A DNA stretch of 64,000 bases, from the NCBI RefSeq assembly GCF_001747105.1, contig NZ_MDGQ01000003.1:496001-560000 (forward strand). Reading direction: 5' to 3'. Positions 17,616 through 24,875 of this stretch are shown piece after piece (the stretch's first letter is position 1; each line of letters opens with the position of its first letter). This DNA is from Roseivirga misakiensis (GTDB lineage: Bacteria; Bacteroidota; Bacteroidia; Cytophagales; Cyclobacteriaceae). The notes below the pieces were generated by a model that saw only the letters and a program-made list of their open reading frames with translations, did not search any database and was not told the DNA's origin. The position numbers and the translations under genes are program-made.

Positions 17616-17689
17616 TGGCTTTTTTTAGTTTCGGGCGAATTAAACCTCAAGGGCACTGACTTGTCCAAGCAATATTTAATGTCCATTTC

Positions 17690-18556
17690 ATGAAAAGAAT
17701 CATTGTGCTGCTGGCGATTAGCTTCTTCGCCCATCAGGTCTCTGCCCAAAACACCACTTATTTTACTGGAAGTTCTGCCATTGATGGCCTTTCTGCCGAT
17801 TGGTCTGAAGAAATACTATCGGTAGACGAGAAAACTAAGTTCACGACTGCCATACGCAATGATTCTGAAAACCTTTATATCCTTTTCCAAACCGCAGACC
17901 GATTAGCCATAAACAAACTACTTCAGGCGGGTATGGAAATCACATTTAAGGCCAAGACAAAACCGAAATTAAATGCCAAGCTTGAATTCCCTCTGGAGAC
18001 AGTAAGAGCACAAGGTGGTAACCGAGGACAAGGCCAACGCGCAGCGCAAGGACAAAGAAATTCTGGAGAAGCGGTAGATCGAGAAAAACTTTTCAAAGAA
18101 CGCATAGAGCGACAGCTTCAATCCAAAAACCAAGCAAAACTAAAGGGTTTTAGCGCTAGCAACGGACATTTACTACTAACCGACTTAGATGGTGTAGAAA
18201 TGGCTTTAGGCATGGATGAAACCACTGAAGCACCGACTTTTGGTTATGAAATAAAGATTGCTTTAAAAACACTCTACGGCATGGCTCCCAACTGGGATAA
18301 AGTCTATAGCACGGAATTAGCTATTAATATTACGGTCAATGGAATCGAAAGACCACAAGGTGCTGGTGGTGGAGGCACATCGCTGAGAGGTGGCGGCGGT
18401 GGTAGAGGTGGCGCTGGCGGCGGTCGCGGTGGAGGAGGCCGTGGCGGAGCTGGTGGCAGAAGACCAAATGCCAATCAGGCGCAATCAAATAGTGGCGTTG
18501 ATATGTTTAGCGACCAAACGGTTAAGCTAAAATATACGCTGAGCAAAGAGAATTGA
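17690..18556 (+). CDS. Secreted CBM9/DOMON-like protein, paralogue 3, with Gly/Arg-rich tail
   Basis: A 288-residue protein with signal peptide (FFAHQVSAQ) and the same core: YFTGSSAIDGLSADWSEE, NDSENLYILFQTADR, TKPKLNAKLEFPL, PNWDKVYSTELAINITV. Between the core and the shared last strand (MFSDQTVKLKYTLS) it has an insertion of about 35 residues made almost only of Gly and Arg (about residues 223-260), absent from paralogues 1 and 2. The GC-rich GGN codons explain the local base shift. The insertion could be a flexible, cation-rich linker, for example for binding acidic polymers (inference). Confidence 0.7.
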   Translation: MKRIIVLLAISFFAHQVSAQNTTYFTGSSAIDGLSADWSEEILSVDEKTKFTTAIRNDSENLYILFQTADRLAINKLLQAGMEITFKAKTKPKLNAKLEFPLETVRAQGGNRGQGQRAAQGQRNSGEAVDREKLFKERIERQLQSKNQAKLKGFSASNGHLLLTDLDGVEMALGMDETTEAPTFGYEIKIALKTLYGMAPNWDKVYSTELAINITVNGIERPQGAGGGGTSLRGGGGGRGGAGGGRGGGGRGGAGGRRPNANQAQSNSGVDMFSDQTVKLKYTLSKEN

Positions 18557-18568
18557 TCTTCGATAATG

Positions 18569-18598
18569 AAAAAAGCCCCGCAAATGTGGGGCTTTTTT
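18569..18598. terminator. Bidirectional terminator, probable original terminator of tRNA-Ala
   Basis: Stem AAAAAAGCCCC / GGGGCTTTTTT around a short G/C-closed loop. It ends paralogue 3 on the plus strand. The left copy of the tRNA 3'-end repeat begins inside its T run, so before insertion of the island the tRNA-Ala transcript (minus strand) would have run straight into this hairpin. Confidence 0.85.
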
Positions 18599-18613
18599 GT
18601 GGAGAATACCGGA
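18593..18613. repeat. Left copy of the tRNA-Ala 3'-end repeat (att-like)
   Basis: Compared with 21544-21564, 19 of 21 bases are identical; the core GTGGAGAATAcCGGA (18599-18613) differs at one base from the copy inside the tRNA gene. It is what a displaced tRNA 3' end looks like after site-specific integration. Confidence 0.6.
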
Positions 18614-18738
18614 TTAGTTTGTTTTTTGTATCAAATACACCTTTCTCTCTCATTTACAGATAGTTATATTTTCAATTCAATAGTGTGACTTTTTAACTCA
18701 AATCGCTTCTTAATGCTTTGTCAAAACTTAAGTGTGCC

Positions 18739-18757
18739 AATAGTTGTGACAACTATT
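18739..18757. promoter_or_regulatory. Perfect 19-bp palindrome upstream of abiH
   Basis: AATAGTTGT-G-ACAACTATT: two perfect 9-base arms around one base, 71 bases before the abiH start codon. Size and symmetry fit an operator for a dimeric repressor. No regulator gene is present in the island, so the binding protein would be encoded elsewhere. Confidence 0.5.
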
Positions 18758-18827
18758 AGGCCAAAACAGTTAATTCAAAAGTTGTTCAAGAATTGAGTTC
18801 TAACTATTATTAAATAGATATCACACA

Positions 18828-20012
18828 ATGAATAGAGTTTTCCTTATCGGTAATGGCTTCGATTTAGCTCATGGTATGCCAACTTCTTTCGATGATTTTG
18901 TCAAAGACCTTATACGTTCTAGAATTGATCATGGTGTAGATTCAGAAAGTCAACTCGTTCAAATATCTCTTCCTGACCAGGTAGATGAAGGAGTCAAAAT
19001 AACATCCAAAGAGATAGACTTCACTAAACCAATCAATGATATCACCAATGAAATTCGCGTAAAATCTCTATTCAAAATAAGTAATCTTCACTTACCTGAA
19101 TTTCTAGAATTAAAATTAAGGAACAGTATAAAGTTCGAATACCCTAATAAGTTTTTCGCAACAGTCTTAAGTAATACGTCTGTTAACAACTGGGTTGAAT
19201 TCGAGCACAACTACTATAAACATTTCTTGAAAATCTTTAAGGGACACTATAAGAAAGAAGAATTTAGAATTAAGGCCATTCATTCACTCAACGAACAGTT
19301 CAATCAAGTAAAAGTTGAATTTTCCAATTACATAGCCAAGGTGAACCAATCAGCTCCTAAACAAAAGAGTGTTAGTCTTCAATCACTTTTTCTTAGTAAA
19401 AAAATAAAAGGAAAGGTGACTAGCATAGATGATATGACTTACGAGCACCATGAAGTATCAGAAGTTCTCATTCTGAATTTCAATTACACTGATACTGTGC
19501 GGCGTTATAGCTTACCTGAATTTGATACAGCCGGAAAAATGATCACACAAGCACAAGTTATAGACATACATGGCGAAGCTGGTAACCCTAATAACCCAAT
19601 AATTTTTGGGTACGGAGATGAAATGCAAGAACATTATTCTCAAATAGAGGCGCTAAATGATGATAAGGCTCTAGAACATTTTAAATCTATTCATTACTCA
19701 AGAACTGAGAATTACCACCAACTAGAGAGCTTTTTAAAAAAAGGCAGTTACTGGGTCGATATAATTGGACATTCATGTGGGCTGTCAGATCGAGTTTTAT
19801 TAAAAGAAATATTCGAACCTAACAATTGCAAAGGAATTACAATTCGACACCATGACGGAAAGGGTAATGGTTCTGGTGAGCTTCATCATAGAGAAATATT
19901 TACACATATTGCAAGATGTTTCTCTCCAGAGAATAAATCAAAAGTTCGGTCAAAAGTAATTCCATTCAGGGTAGAAAACAGATGTCCGCAACTGACAGGT
20001 TCAGTTTCTTAA
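18828..20012 (+). CDS. AbiH-family phage abortive infection protein
   Basis: A 394-residue protein with the family's defining start, FLIGNGFDLAHGMPTSFDDF (about residues 5-24). Later conserved blocks are also present: LILNFNYTDTVRRY (about 219-232), VIDIHGEAGNPNNPIIFGYG (about 245-264) and DIIGHSCGLSDRVLLKEIF (about 310-328). AbiH was first described as a lactococcal abortive-infection protein; its biochemical activity is not established. No signal peptide is seen, so it is cytoplasmic. It sits alone on its strand segment with a palindrome upstream, next to a NYN nuclease gene. Function is inferred from family membership. Confidence 0.88.
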   Translation: MNRVFLIGNGFDLAHGMPTSFDDFVKDLIRSRIDHGVDSESQLVQISLPDQVDEGVKITSKEIDFTKPINDITNEIRVKSLFKISNLHLPEFLELKLRNSIKFEYPNKFFATVLSNTSVNNWVEFEHNYYKHFLKIFKGHYKKEEFRIKAIHSLNEQFNQVKVEFSNYIAKVNQSAPKQKSVSLQSLFLSKKIKGKVTSIDDMTYEHHEVSEVLILNFNYTDTVRRYSLPEFDTAGKMITQAQVIDIHGEAGNPNNPIIFGYGDEMQEHYSQIEALNDDKALEHFKSIHYSRTENYHQLESFLKKGSYWVDIIGHSCGLSDRVLLKEIFEPNNCKGITIRHHDGKGNGSGELHHREIFTHIARCFSPENKSKVRSKVIPFRVENRCPQLTGSVS

Positions 20013-20151
20013 TTAACGCTATTTGGATACTCATGTAACGTACAACAACGAGTGCGTCACACAATTTAAGCTTTATGCATTTTAAAAAATTACTAATCGA
20101 CAACCGTTTGCATATGTGTCATACAATATAGTCCCATGAGTTCATTGCTCA

Positions 20152-20187
20152 GTTTTCCACATTTTTCGTAACGTTTTCCACATTTTT
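20152..20187. repeat. Two 15-base direct repeats, 21-base period, in the NYN gene leader
   Basis: GTTTTCCACATTTTT occurs at 20152-20166 and again at 20173-20187, each followed by a CGTAA-like end. A period of two helical turns would put a bound protein on one face of the DNA. They lie 115-150 bases upstream of the NYN gene. Confidence 0.6.
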
Positions 20188-20267
20188 ACGTAAAAATTTG
20201 TGTAAGCTGGACATATTAATTTAAATTTGTCCTTTCCCTTACCCCCCTATGATGAAATATTCTTAGG

Positions 20268-20295
20268 CCAAGCTCTCTCATAAGGAGAGCTTTTA
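20268..20295 (+). terminator. Hairpin with T-rich tail directly before the NYN start codon
   Basis: An 8-bp stem AAGCTCTC / GAGAGCTT with a 7-base loop, followed by TTATTTTA and then the ATG at 20302. It resembles a weak terminator or attenuator. The 3' arm contains AAGGAG, so folding would also hide the only Shine-Dalgarno-like sequence. Confidence 0.45.
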
Positions 20296-20301
20296 TTTTA
20301 T

Positions 20302-20941
20302 ATGCACACAGCAAAAAAGAGAGTCATTGTCTATGTCGATGGTTATAATTTCTATTATGGCCTGAAGGATGCTAATTGGAAAAAGTACTATTGGCTTGAT
20401 CTCGTAAAATTCTTTGATTCGTTCATGAATGAAGATCAAGAATTGGTATCCGTCAAATACTTCTCGGCACCAACAAAACACAACGGCAAATATCAACGGC
20501 AAATATCAACGGCAAAGTGCCTTTTTTTCGGCTAATAAACTCAACAAACGTTTCAAATTGATACTAGGCAGCTATGTACTTAAAGATGTAAGTTGTCAAA
20601 TATGTCACAGCGATTTTCAAGTTCCAGAGGAGAAAAAAACGGATGTCAATATTGCAACAAATATGATTGGCGATTGTATTTATGAAAAATGCGACCAGAG
20701 TATAATAGTCTCTGGAGATTCTGACTTAACCCCACCTATAGAATTTATCAAAAACCATAGTCCTGATCATCAAGTTTATGTTTACTTTCCTCCAAGAAGA
20801 GCAGGGTTGCACCTTAAATCTGTGTGTGATAATGCACTTTATTTAGAGCACTGGAAGAAAAGATTCAAAACAAGCCTCTTACCAGATTCTATAAAAACCA
20901 AGAGTGGCTTTGAGCTAAAAAGGCCAACATCTTGGGTGTAA
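20302..20941 (+). pseudogene. NYN-domain (LabA/PIN-like) ribonuclease gene, frameshifted by a 13-bp duplication
   Basis: The first frame (20302-20535) encodes RVIVYVDGYNFYYGLKD, the start of a NYN domain with its metal-binding Asp. It stops soon after a 13-base tandem duplication (20481-20516). The rest continues one frame over to 20941 and contains KTDVNIATNMIGD and QSIIVSGDSDLTPPIEFI, the other acidic motifs. Removing one 13-base copy joins the frames exactly and gives a 208-residue protein with the junction NGKYQRQSAFFSANK. NYN proteins are predicted or proven single-strand RNases. The gene is either recently broken or switched off in a reversible way. Confidence 0.85.
20481..20516 (+). 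repeat. 13-bp tandem repeat, 2.8 copies, inside the NYN gene
   Basis: CAACGGCAAATAT occurs at 20481-20493 and 20494-20506, followed by a partial copy CAACGGCAAA at 20507-20516. Thirteen is not a multiple of three, so each gain or loss shifts the reading frame. Confidence 0.95.
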
Positions 20942-21120
20942 GGAATAACAACAATTAGCTTTTGCCATTGCTCACAAAAGAATATATTCAAATTTAAGAA
21001 TTCATATTTCTTCTCATCCCCCTTTAACCTGCCCAAATTAATCCAAAAAGCTCTGCTTTAATAACATATTCAATTGAATCCCGATTTTCATAGTCGGTTA
21101 AACCCTAAAAGTTCAATTAT

Positions 21121-21471
21121 ATGTCGTATAACATAATAAAAACTCCCTATAACACTTATCACCCTCTTAAGTATTTACTCAATCCTTTGATCTCAATAAG
21201 TGCCTACAAAAGCGACCTTAGTGAGAGAAAATTCGTTGGGAGATCTACAATCTCTTGGTCGACCTATATGAGAGATAAAAAAATTAAGGTTTCAGACGAC
21301 ACTTCTATATCCGAAGAAAGATTACAAATCTATGCTGCCTTGTGCCAAACAGAAATAACAACATTGCTAAACTATAAAATAGAAGTCAAGAAAAGTAATA
21401 AGAGCGGAGGATACTCTGTTCAACAGCATTTCGCGGCTTGGAAAAAGTACCATAGATATTTCAAATATTGA
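21121..21471 (+). CDS. Orphan 116-residue protein in the island
   Basis: I do not recognise this protein. It is soluble and basic, without signal peptide or membrane helix. The N-terminal half is rich in Tyr, Ser and Ile, with Lys-rich stretches later (IEVKKSNKSGG) and an aromatic end (AAWKKYHRYFKY). Codon and base use are A+T-rich like the rest of the island. It starts at an ATG after a 180-base gap in which I see nothing else. It could be a small DNA- or RNA-binding protein judging only by charge. It might also be a chance ORF, though it is open for its whole length and well placed. Confidence 0.5.
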   Translation: MSYNIIKTPYNTYHPLKYLLNPLISISAYKSDLSERKFVGRSTISWSTYMRDKKIKVSDDTSISEERLQIYAALCQTEITTLLNYKIEVKKSNKSGGYSVQQHFAAWKKYHRYFKY

Positions 21472-21550
21472 ATTGGTCCAAATCTGACACCAAACTGTCA
21501 CAAAATAAAACTCGCAACTTATTGATTTACAATTATTTATGGGTTTTTAG

Positions 21551-21625
<75 letters not shown>

Positions 21626-21713
21626 TTATGACTTGATCACAAGCCTTTTGCTTAAAAGATGCGCTGGCCAATGCCAGTTGACCCTGCCTATCGGCAGACA
21701 AGCTAATCCCCCA
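21626..21713 (-). repeat. Extra tRNA-Ala 5' fragment and two hairpins between promoter and tRNA
   Basis: The 13 bases AGCTAATCCCCCA (plus strand) at the tRNA 5' end (21613-21625) recur at 21701-21713. Between them the minus strand holds hairpins CTGCC-GATA-GGCAG and CTGGC-ATTG-GCCAG. The fragment starts about 9 bases after the -7 box, where a tRNA would normally begin. No T arm is present, so it is not a second functional tRNA. Confidence 0.6.
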
Positions 21714-21721
21714 AGCGGTGG

Positions 21722-21751
21722 CAAATATAGGATTGCCCCTGATTATATCAA
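21722..21751 (-). promoter_or_regulatory. Canonical Bacteroidota promoter of the tRNA-Ala transcript
   Basis: The minus strand reads TTTG at -33, 19 bases, then TATATTTG (21729-21722). This matches TTTG-N19-TAnnTTTG exactly. The -33 element overlaps the last codon of the NlpC/P60 gene. Transcription should begin near 21715, about 90 bases before the intact tRNA. Confidence 0.7.
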
Positions 21752-22278
21752 AGAATTCGTCGGCCACTCAAAAACCGCTTGATATAATAAGGCGAATACA
21801 GATTACTTTCTATCACCCCCAATGACGAGGAAGCATGGATAAAACGTACTTGGTTTTTACCAGAAACGGAAGTTACAATTCCTGCGTGGGTAACTTTTCT
21901 CTTCTTGTTGCCAGTGGCAAAAAACACTAAATCTCCTACCGCTAGCTGTTTTAAACGCACCTTATCCCCTCTTTTGGATTGATCGGCTGTCACACGCGGC
22001 ATGTCTACGCCAATACTTCGGTAGGCATGATAGATCAACGCTGAGCAGTCCATCCCTATTCTGGTGGTTCCTCCAAATTTATAGGGTGTTCCTGTGTAAG
22101 ATCGGGCCGTTTGTACTACCCTTTTTATATTGTTGCTGCGCGAAGTGTTTCCAGCACAGCCTACAAATAGTAGCACACATATAACTAATAGGCCAATACT
22201 TCGCTTTTGGACGGTAGACAACGTATTTCTCTTTGGTTTATCAAAAATAAGACAATTGATGAAATCAGTATTAATCAA
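21748..22278 (-). CDS. NlpC/P60-family peptidoglycan endopeptidase (lipoprotein)
   Basis: A 176-residue protein with a hydrophobic segment and lipobox LLFVGC. The catalytic triad of NlpC/P60 cysteine peptidases is visible: Cys in GMDCSALIYHAYRS, His in VTHAGIV and a second His in RFIHASS. These enzymes cut the D-Glu-to-diamino-acid bond in peptidoglycan stems. The ATG gives about 20 polar residues before the signal peptide. A TTG at residue 20 (LSTVQKRSIGLLV) would give a more typical lipoprotein start, so the true start is uncertain. It is divergent from the CAP-domain gene, whose start lies 36 bases away. Confidence 0.9.
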   Translation of the reverse strand: MINTDFINCLIFDKPKRNTLSTVQKRSIGLLVICVLLFVGCAGNTSRSNNIKRVVQTARSYTGTPYKFGGTTRIGMDCSALIYHAYRSIGVDMPRVTADQSKRGDKVRLKQLAVGDLVFFATGNKKRKVTHAGIVTSVSGKNQVRFIHASSSLGVIESNLYSPYYIKRFLSGRRIL

Positions 22279-22314
22279 TAGAAGCTATCGACAAATCTTT
22301 AAATTGCTAGCCAA

Positions 22315-22977
22315 ATGAAAAAAGGTTTTTTCCTCTTCTTATTGATGATTGGCGTGAGTACCGCCACGCTGGCACAGTGTAAATGGAAAGACAGTTTTTA
22401 TACCACCCTCACCGATGAGACATTCAGAGATTTTAAGCTCTTTCAAAAGTCCATCAACCTCAATAAAATTGACTATAAACTACTGGATGCGGCTGTTTTC
22501 TTTGTGTCAAACGAAGCGCGCCTAGAGCAAGGACTTAAAGCGCTAGAATATCACCCAAATTTGGAAGCCATGGCTTGGAATCACTCGGTGAGCATGGCTA
22601 AAAAGGATTTCTTCGATCATTATAACAAGAAGGACAAAAAGAGGCGCGATCCGCAAAAACGAGCTTCCCTGGCAGGGGTCAAGAACCCGACGGTGGCAGA
22701 GAATATATCCGCCGTTGGTGGGCGAACCTTTGGAAGCTATTTAGAACTGGCCGATCACTTGGTACAAGGATGGATTGATTCTCCACCACATCGGAAAACG
22801 CTTTATTCAGACACCGCCGTTCAGCTCGGCTGTGGCACCTACTTTTACGATGGTATCTGGCAAAAAAACAGAGACGTTTACGAACAGGGCAATGGGTTCT
22901 GGTTCGCAACACAAAACTTTCAACTTTACAATCCGATTATAACTAAAAAAGCGAAGGATAAAGGTCCTTCTAACTAA
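22315..22977 (+). CDS. CAP-domain (SCP/PR1-like) secreted protein
   Basis: A 220-residue protein with a signal peptide (ends STATLAQ). The CAP fold is supported by VSNEARLEQGLKALEYHPNL, NHSVSMAKKDFFDHYN, PTVAENISAV and QGWIDSPPHRKTLYS, with the usual His/Glu positions (HYN, AEN, PPHR). Bacterial CAP proteins are extracytoplasmic and may act on cell wall or lipids; activity is not established. It is nine bases upstream of the next secreted gene and divergent from the NlpC/P60 gene. Confidence 0.88.
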   Translation: MKKGFFLFLLMIGVSTATLAQCKWKDSFYTTLTDETFRDFKLFQKSINLNKIDYKLLDAAVFFVSNEARLEQGLKALEYHPNLEAMAWNHSVSMAKKDFFDHYNKKDKKRRDPQKRASLAGVKNPTVAENISAVGGRTFGSYLELADHLVQGWIDSPPHRKTLYSDTAVQLGCGTYFYDGIWQKNRDVYEQGNGFWFATQNFQLYNPIITKKAKDKGPSN

Positions 22978-22985
22978 TATCAATT

Positions 22986-23591
22986 ATGCTTAAAAGATTA
23001 CTATTTACCTCGATCGCCATAGTCGCCATTTCGACTACAATTTCCGCTCAATCCCTGACGAAAACCGAAAAGTCGGCTATCACAAAAAGAGTAGAAGCCT
23101 TTATTAAAGGCACAATTGACAAGGACTATACTGGACTACTAGAATTTACCTACCCCAAATTATTTACCATGGCAAGCAAAGAAATGATGCTGGCTACTTT
23201 TGAAAGTATGGAAGATATGGGGTTAAATATGATGGTAGATGTCATGAAAATCCAACAAATCTCAGCATTACATGAATCGGGTAACGACCAGTATGCTTTA
23301 GTTAAATATAGTACAGAAATGAGGATTGGCGTATCTGGTCAAATGGCACAACCCGAAGCGATCGCTTCTTTAGAGGCCTCTTTTGTCAACGCCTATGGCA
23401 AAGAAAATGTCAGCTATAATGAAGAAAAGAAACAATTCGAAGCATCTGGAATAAAACACATGGTGCTGATAAAGGAAGAAGCCTACGGTCCAGAGTGGTA
23501 TATTATGGAATGGAATACCGATAATCCAGCTATCATTCAAGCGTTATTGAGTCCAGAAGTTATCCAGAAGGCTTCTGAAAGAATAAAATAG
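22986..23591 (+). CDS. Secreted protein of unknown function, paralogue A
   Basis: A 201-residue protein with a signal peptide (ends TTISAQ). It has a helix-rich start (TKTEKSAITKRVEAFIKGTIDKDY), then LEFTYPKLF and VKYSTEM, and a late block (AYGKENVSYNEEKKQFEASG). The next gene is a paralogue with the same organisation. The alpha+beta pattern with a buried YP-LF motif recalls NTF2-like domains, but I cannot confirm it. It follows the CAP gene by eight bases and may be co-transcribed. Confidence 0.7.
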   Translation: MLKRLLFTSIAIVAISTTISAQSLTKTEKSAITKRVEAFIKGTIDKDYTGLLEFTYPKLFTMASKEMMLATFESMEDMGLNMMVDVMKIQQISALHESGNDQYALVKYSTEMRIGVSGQMAQPEAIASLEASFVNAYGKENVSYNEEKKQFEASGIKHMVLIKEEAYGPEWYIMEWNTDNPAIIQALLSPEVIQKASERIK

Positions 23592-23651
23592 TCAGCAGTA
23601 AACAATATGTCGCTTGGTACGTCTTTTGTTTACAGATAGAAAAATTGAACC

Positions 23652-24245
23652 ATGAAAAGAATCCTATTAAGTCTAGTACTAGCGCTTACCACGATTGGTC
23701 TTAGCGGACAAACGTTGAGCAGCACAGACGATCAAGCCATAGAAAAACGAACAGAAAGCTTTTTGGAGTTAATTAAGGCCAGAAAGTACTCCAACGTGGC
23801 CGACTACATTTACCCGCCTCTTTTCGATCATACCGATAAAAAGGGAATGTTTCAGGTTTTCAATATGCTGGAGCAAGCAGGCATCAAATTGAATTTCAAT
23901 GAGCTGAATATTACCGATAAAAAGCTTTTGCCATCTGATAATGACGTCAAATACGTATTCATCAAGTATGCTATGGATATGACCTTACCGCTTGATACGG
24001 ATGATTTGAAAGGAATTGCAGCTCTACTAGTTCCTGCGATTGAAAGTAGTTTCGGAAAAGAAAATGTAGACTATAACAAGGCCGAAAGCTTTGTGAATGT
24101 GAAAGGGGAAAAATTCCTTTTAGCGATAGAAGACCCTAAATTCTCGGATTGGATGTTCATCATTTATGACGACAGCTTTAAAAGCGCGATCCAAAAAACC
24201 ATTCCTGCCAAAGTAAACCAAGCAGCGGCAAGTATGTCAAAATAA
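23652..24245 (+). CDS. Secreted protein of unknown function, paralogue B
   Basis: A 197-residue protein with a signal peptide (ends GLSGQ). It aligns with paralogue A throughout: DQAIEKRTESFLELIKARKY, ADYIYPPLFDH, VKYVFIKYAMDM, SSFGKENVDYNKAESFVNVKG. The relationship is old, with identity mainly at hydrophobic positions. The function is unknown; a strong terminator follows. Confidence 0.7.
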   Translation: MKRILLSLVLALTTIGLSGQTLSSTDDQAIEKRTESFLELIKARKYSNVADYIYPPLFDHTDKKGMFQVFNMLEQAGIKLNFNELNITDKKLLPSDNDVKYVFIKYAMDMTLPLDTDDLKGIAALLVPAIESSFGKENVDYNKAESFVNVKGEKFLLAIEDPKFSDWMFIIYDDSFKSAIQKTIPAKVNQAAASMSK

Positions 24246-24251
24246 ATGAGG

Positions 24252-24285
24252 AAGGCCTCGCCCGACGTTTCGGATGCGAGGCCTT
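24252..24285 (+). terminator. Terminator after the secreted paralogue pair
   Basis: Perfect 10-bp stem AAGGCCTCGC / GCGAGGCCTT with a 14-base loop, followed by TCCTTTTG. It could also act weakly on the converging thioesterase gene. Confidence 0.75.
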
Positions 24286-24324
24286 TCCTTTTGCCAAACT
24301 CAACTCATTGAAATAAGAAGAGTA

Positions 24325-24828
24325 TTATCTTACAGTAGCCGGTGCATTTAGATTCCGTGCTAGAAATCTCGCACGTGCCTCTACACTTTCTTGCACCACA
24401 TCTACTTTAATATTTTCAAATAGTGAGATCATTTTAGGGCTATGTTCGATCCCCTGCCCTTGCTTGAAATCAAAATGATAAAACTTGGTCCAGAGTACAG
24501 CTTTTACATGGCTGCCCTCCTTGTCTAGCATAGCCATTTCTGCTTTTACATATCGTTCCGTAAAATCAATCAGAGAAGTTTCAATGCTAACTTCCTCCAT
24601 CACATGGGCGGGTTTTAAGTAGGCAATTTCATTGTGCCCTACTAGCCACGACCTTTGTTCCTTTTTGGCCATGGCAAATACGTTTATATCATATTCGTGA
24701 AGCAAGTGATCTTCGCGCGCATTGATCATATAATCCAAGTACTTGGCATTATTCAGATGACCATAAGGATCACAGTCCTGAAATCGGATGGTCTTCACGC
24801 TAAATGGTCTTTTATTAATATCCTTCAT
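24325..24828 (-). CDS. Acyl-CoA thioesterase, 4HBT hot-dog fold
   Basis: A 167-residue cytoplasmic protein. RFQDCDPYGHLNNAKYLDYM (about residues 16-35) is the 4-hydroxybenzoyl-CoA thioesterase signature with the catalytic Asp, and HNEIAYLKPAHV forms the next hot-dog strand. It hydrolyses an acyl- or aryl-CoA, which one is unknown. The gene follows tetR in the same direction. A TetR-type operator lies 14-32 bases upstream of its start, so it is probably controlled by that regulator. Confidence 0.85.
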   Translation of the reverse strand: MKDINKRPFSVKTIRFQDCDPYGHLNNAKYLDYMINAREDHLLHEYDINVFAMAKKEQRSWLVGHNEIAYLKPAHVMEEVSIETSLIDFTERYVKAEMAMLDKEGSHVKAVLWTKFYHFDFKQGQGIEHSPKMISLFENIKVDVVQESVEARARFLARNLNAPATVR

Positions 24829-24841
24829 AGTGTGTTACTTT

Positions 24842-24860
24842 ACAGACCAGTCGGTCTAAT
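24842..24860. promoter_or_regulatory. TetR-type operator before the thioesterase gene
   Basis: AGACC-AGTC-GGTCT (24844-24857). Read on the minus strand, the 19-base site ATTAGACCGACTGGTCTGT matches the plus-strand site upstream of tetR at 16 of 19 positions. Confidence 0.7.
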
Positions 24861-24875
24861 TATATTTAAATTTTT

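Noticed and set aside
18360-18470. Regular GGTGGC-like repeats resembling a VNTR or CRISPR
   Set aside because: The repeats are short, irregular and in frame; they encode the Gly/Arg insertion of paralogue 3. No spacers or cas genes are present.
20130-20941. Type III toxin-antitoxin locus
   Set aside because: The order of repeats, hairpin and nuclease is suggestive, but there are only two repeats and the protein is a NYN-domain nuclease, not a ToxN/AbiQ-type one. It is kept only as a leader-regulation idea.
18614-21543. Integrase, transposase or relaxase in the island
   Set aside because: All six frames were considered; no tyrosine or serine recombinase motif or other mobility gene was found. 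The element call rests only on the boundary repeats and cargo.
21640-21713. Second tRNA gene upstream of tRNA-Ala
   Set aside because: The first 12 bases copy a tRNA 5' end, but no T arm or matching acceptor 3' strand follows, so it cannot fold as a tRNA.
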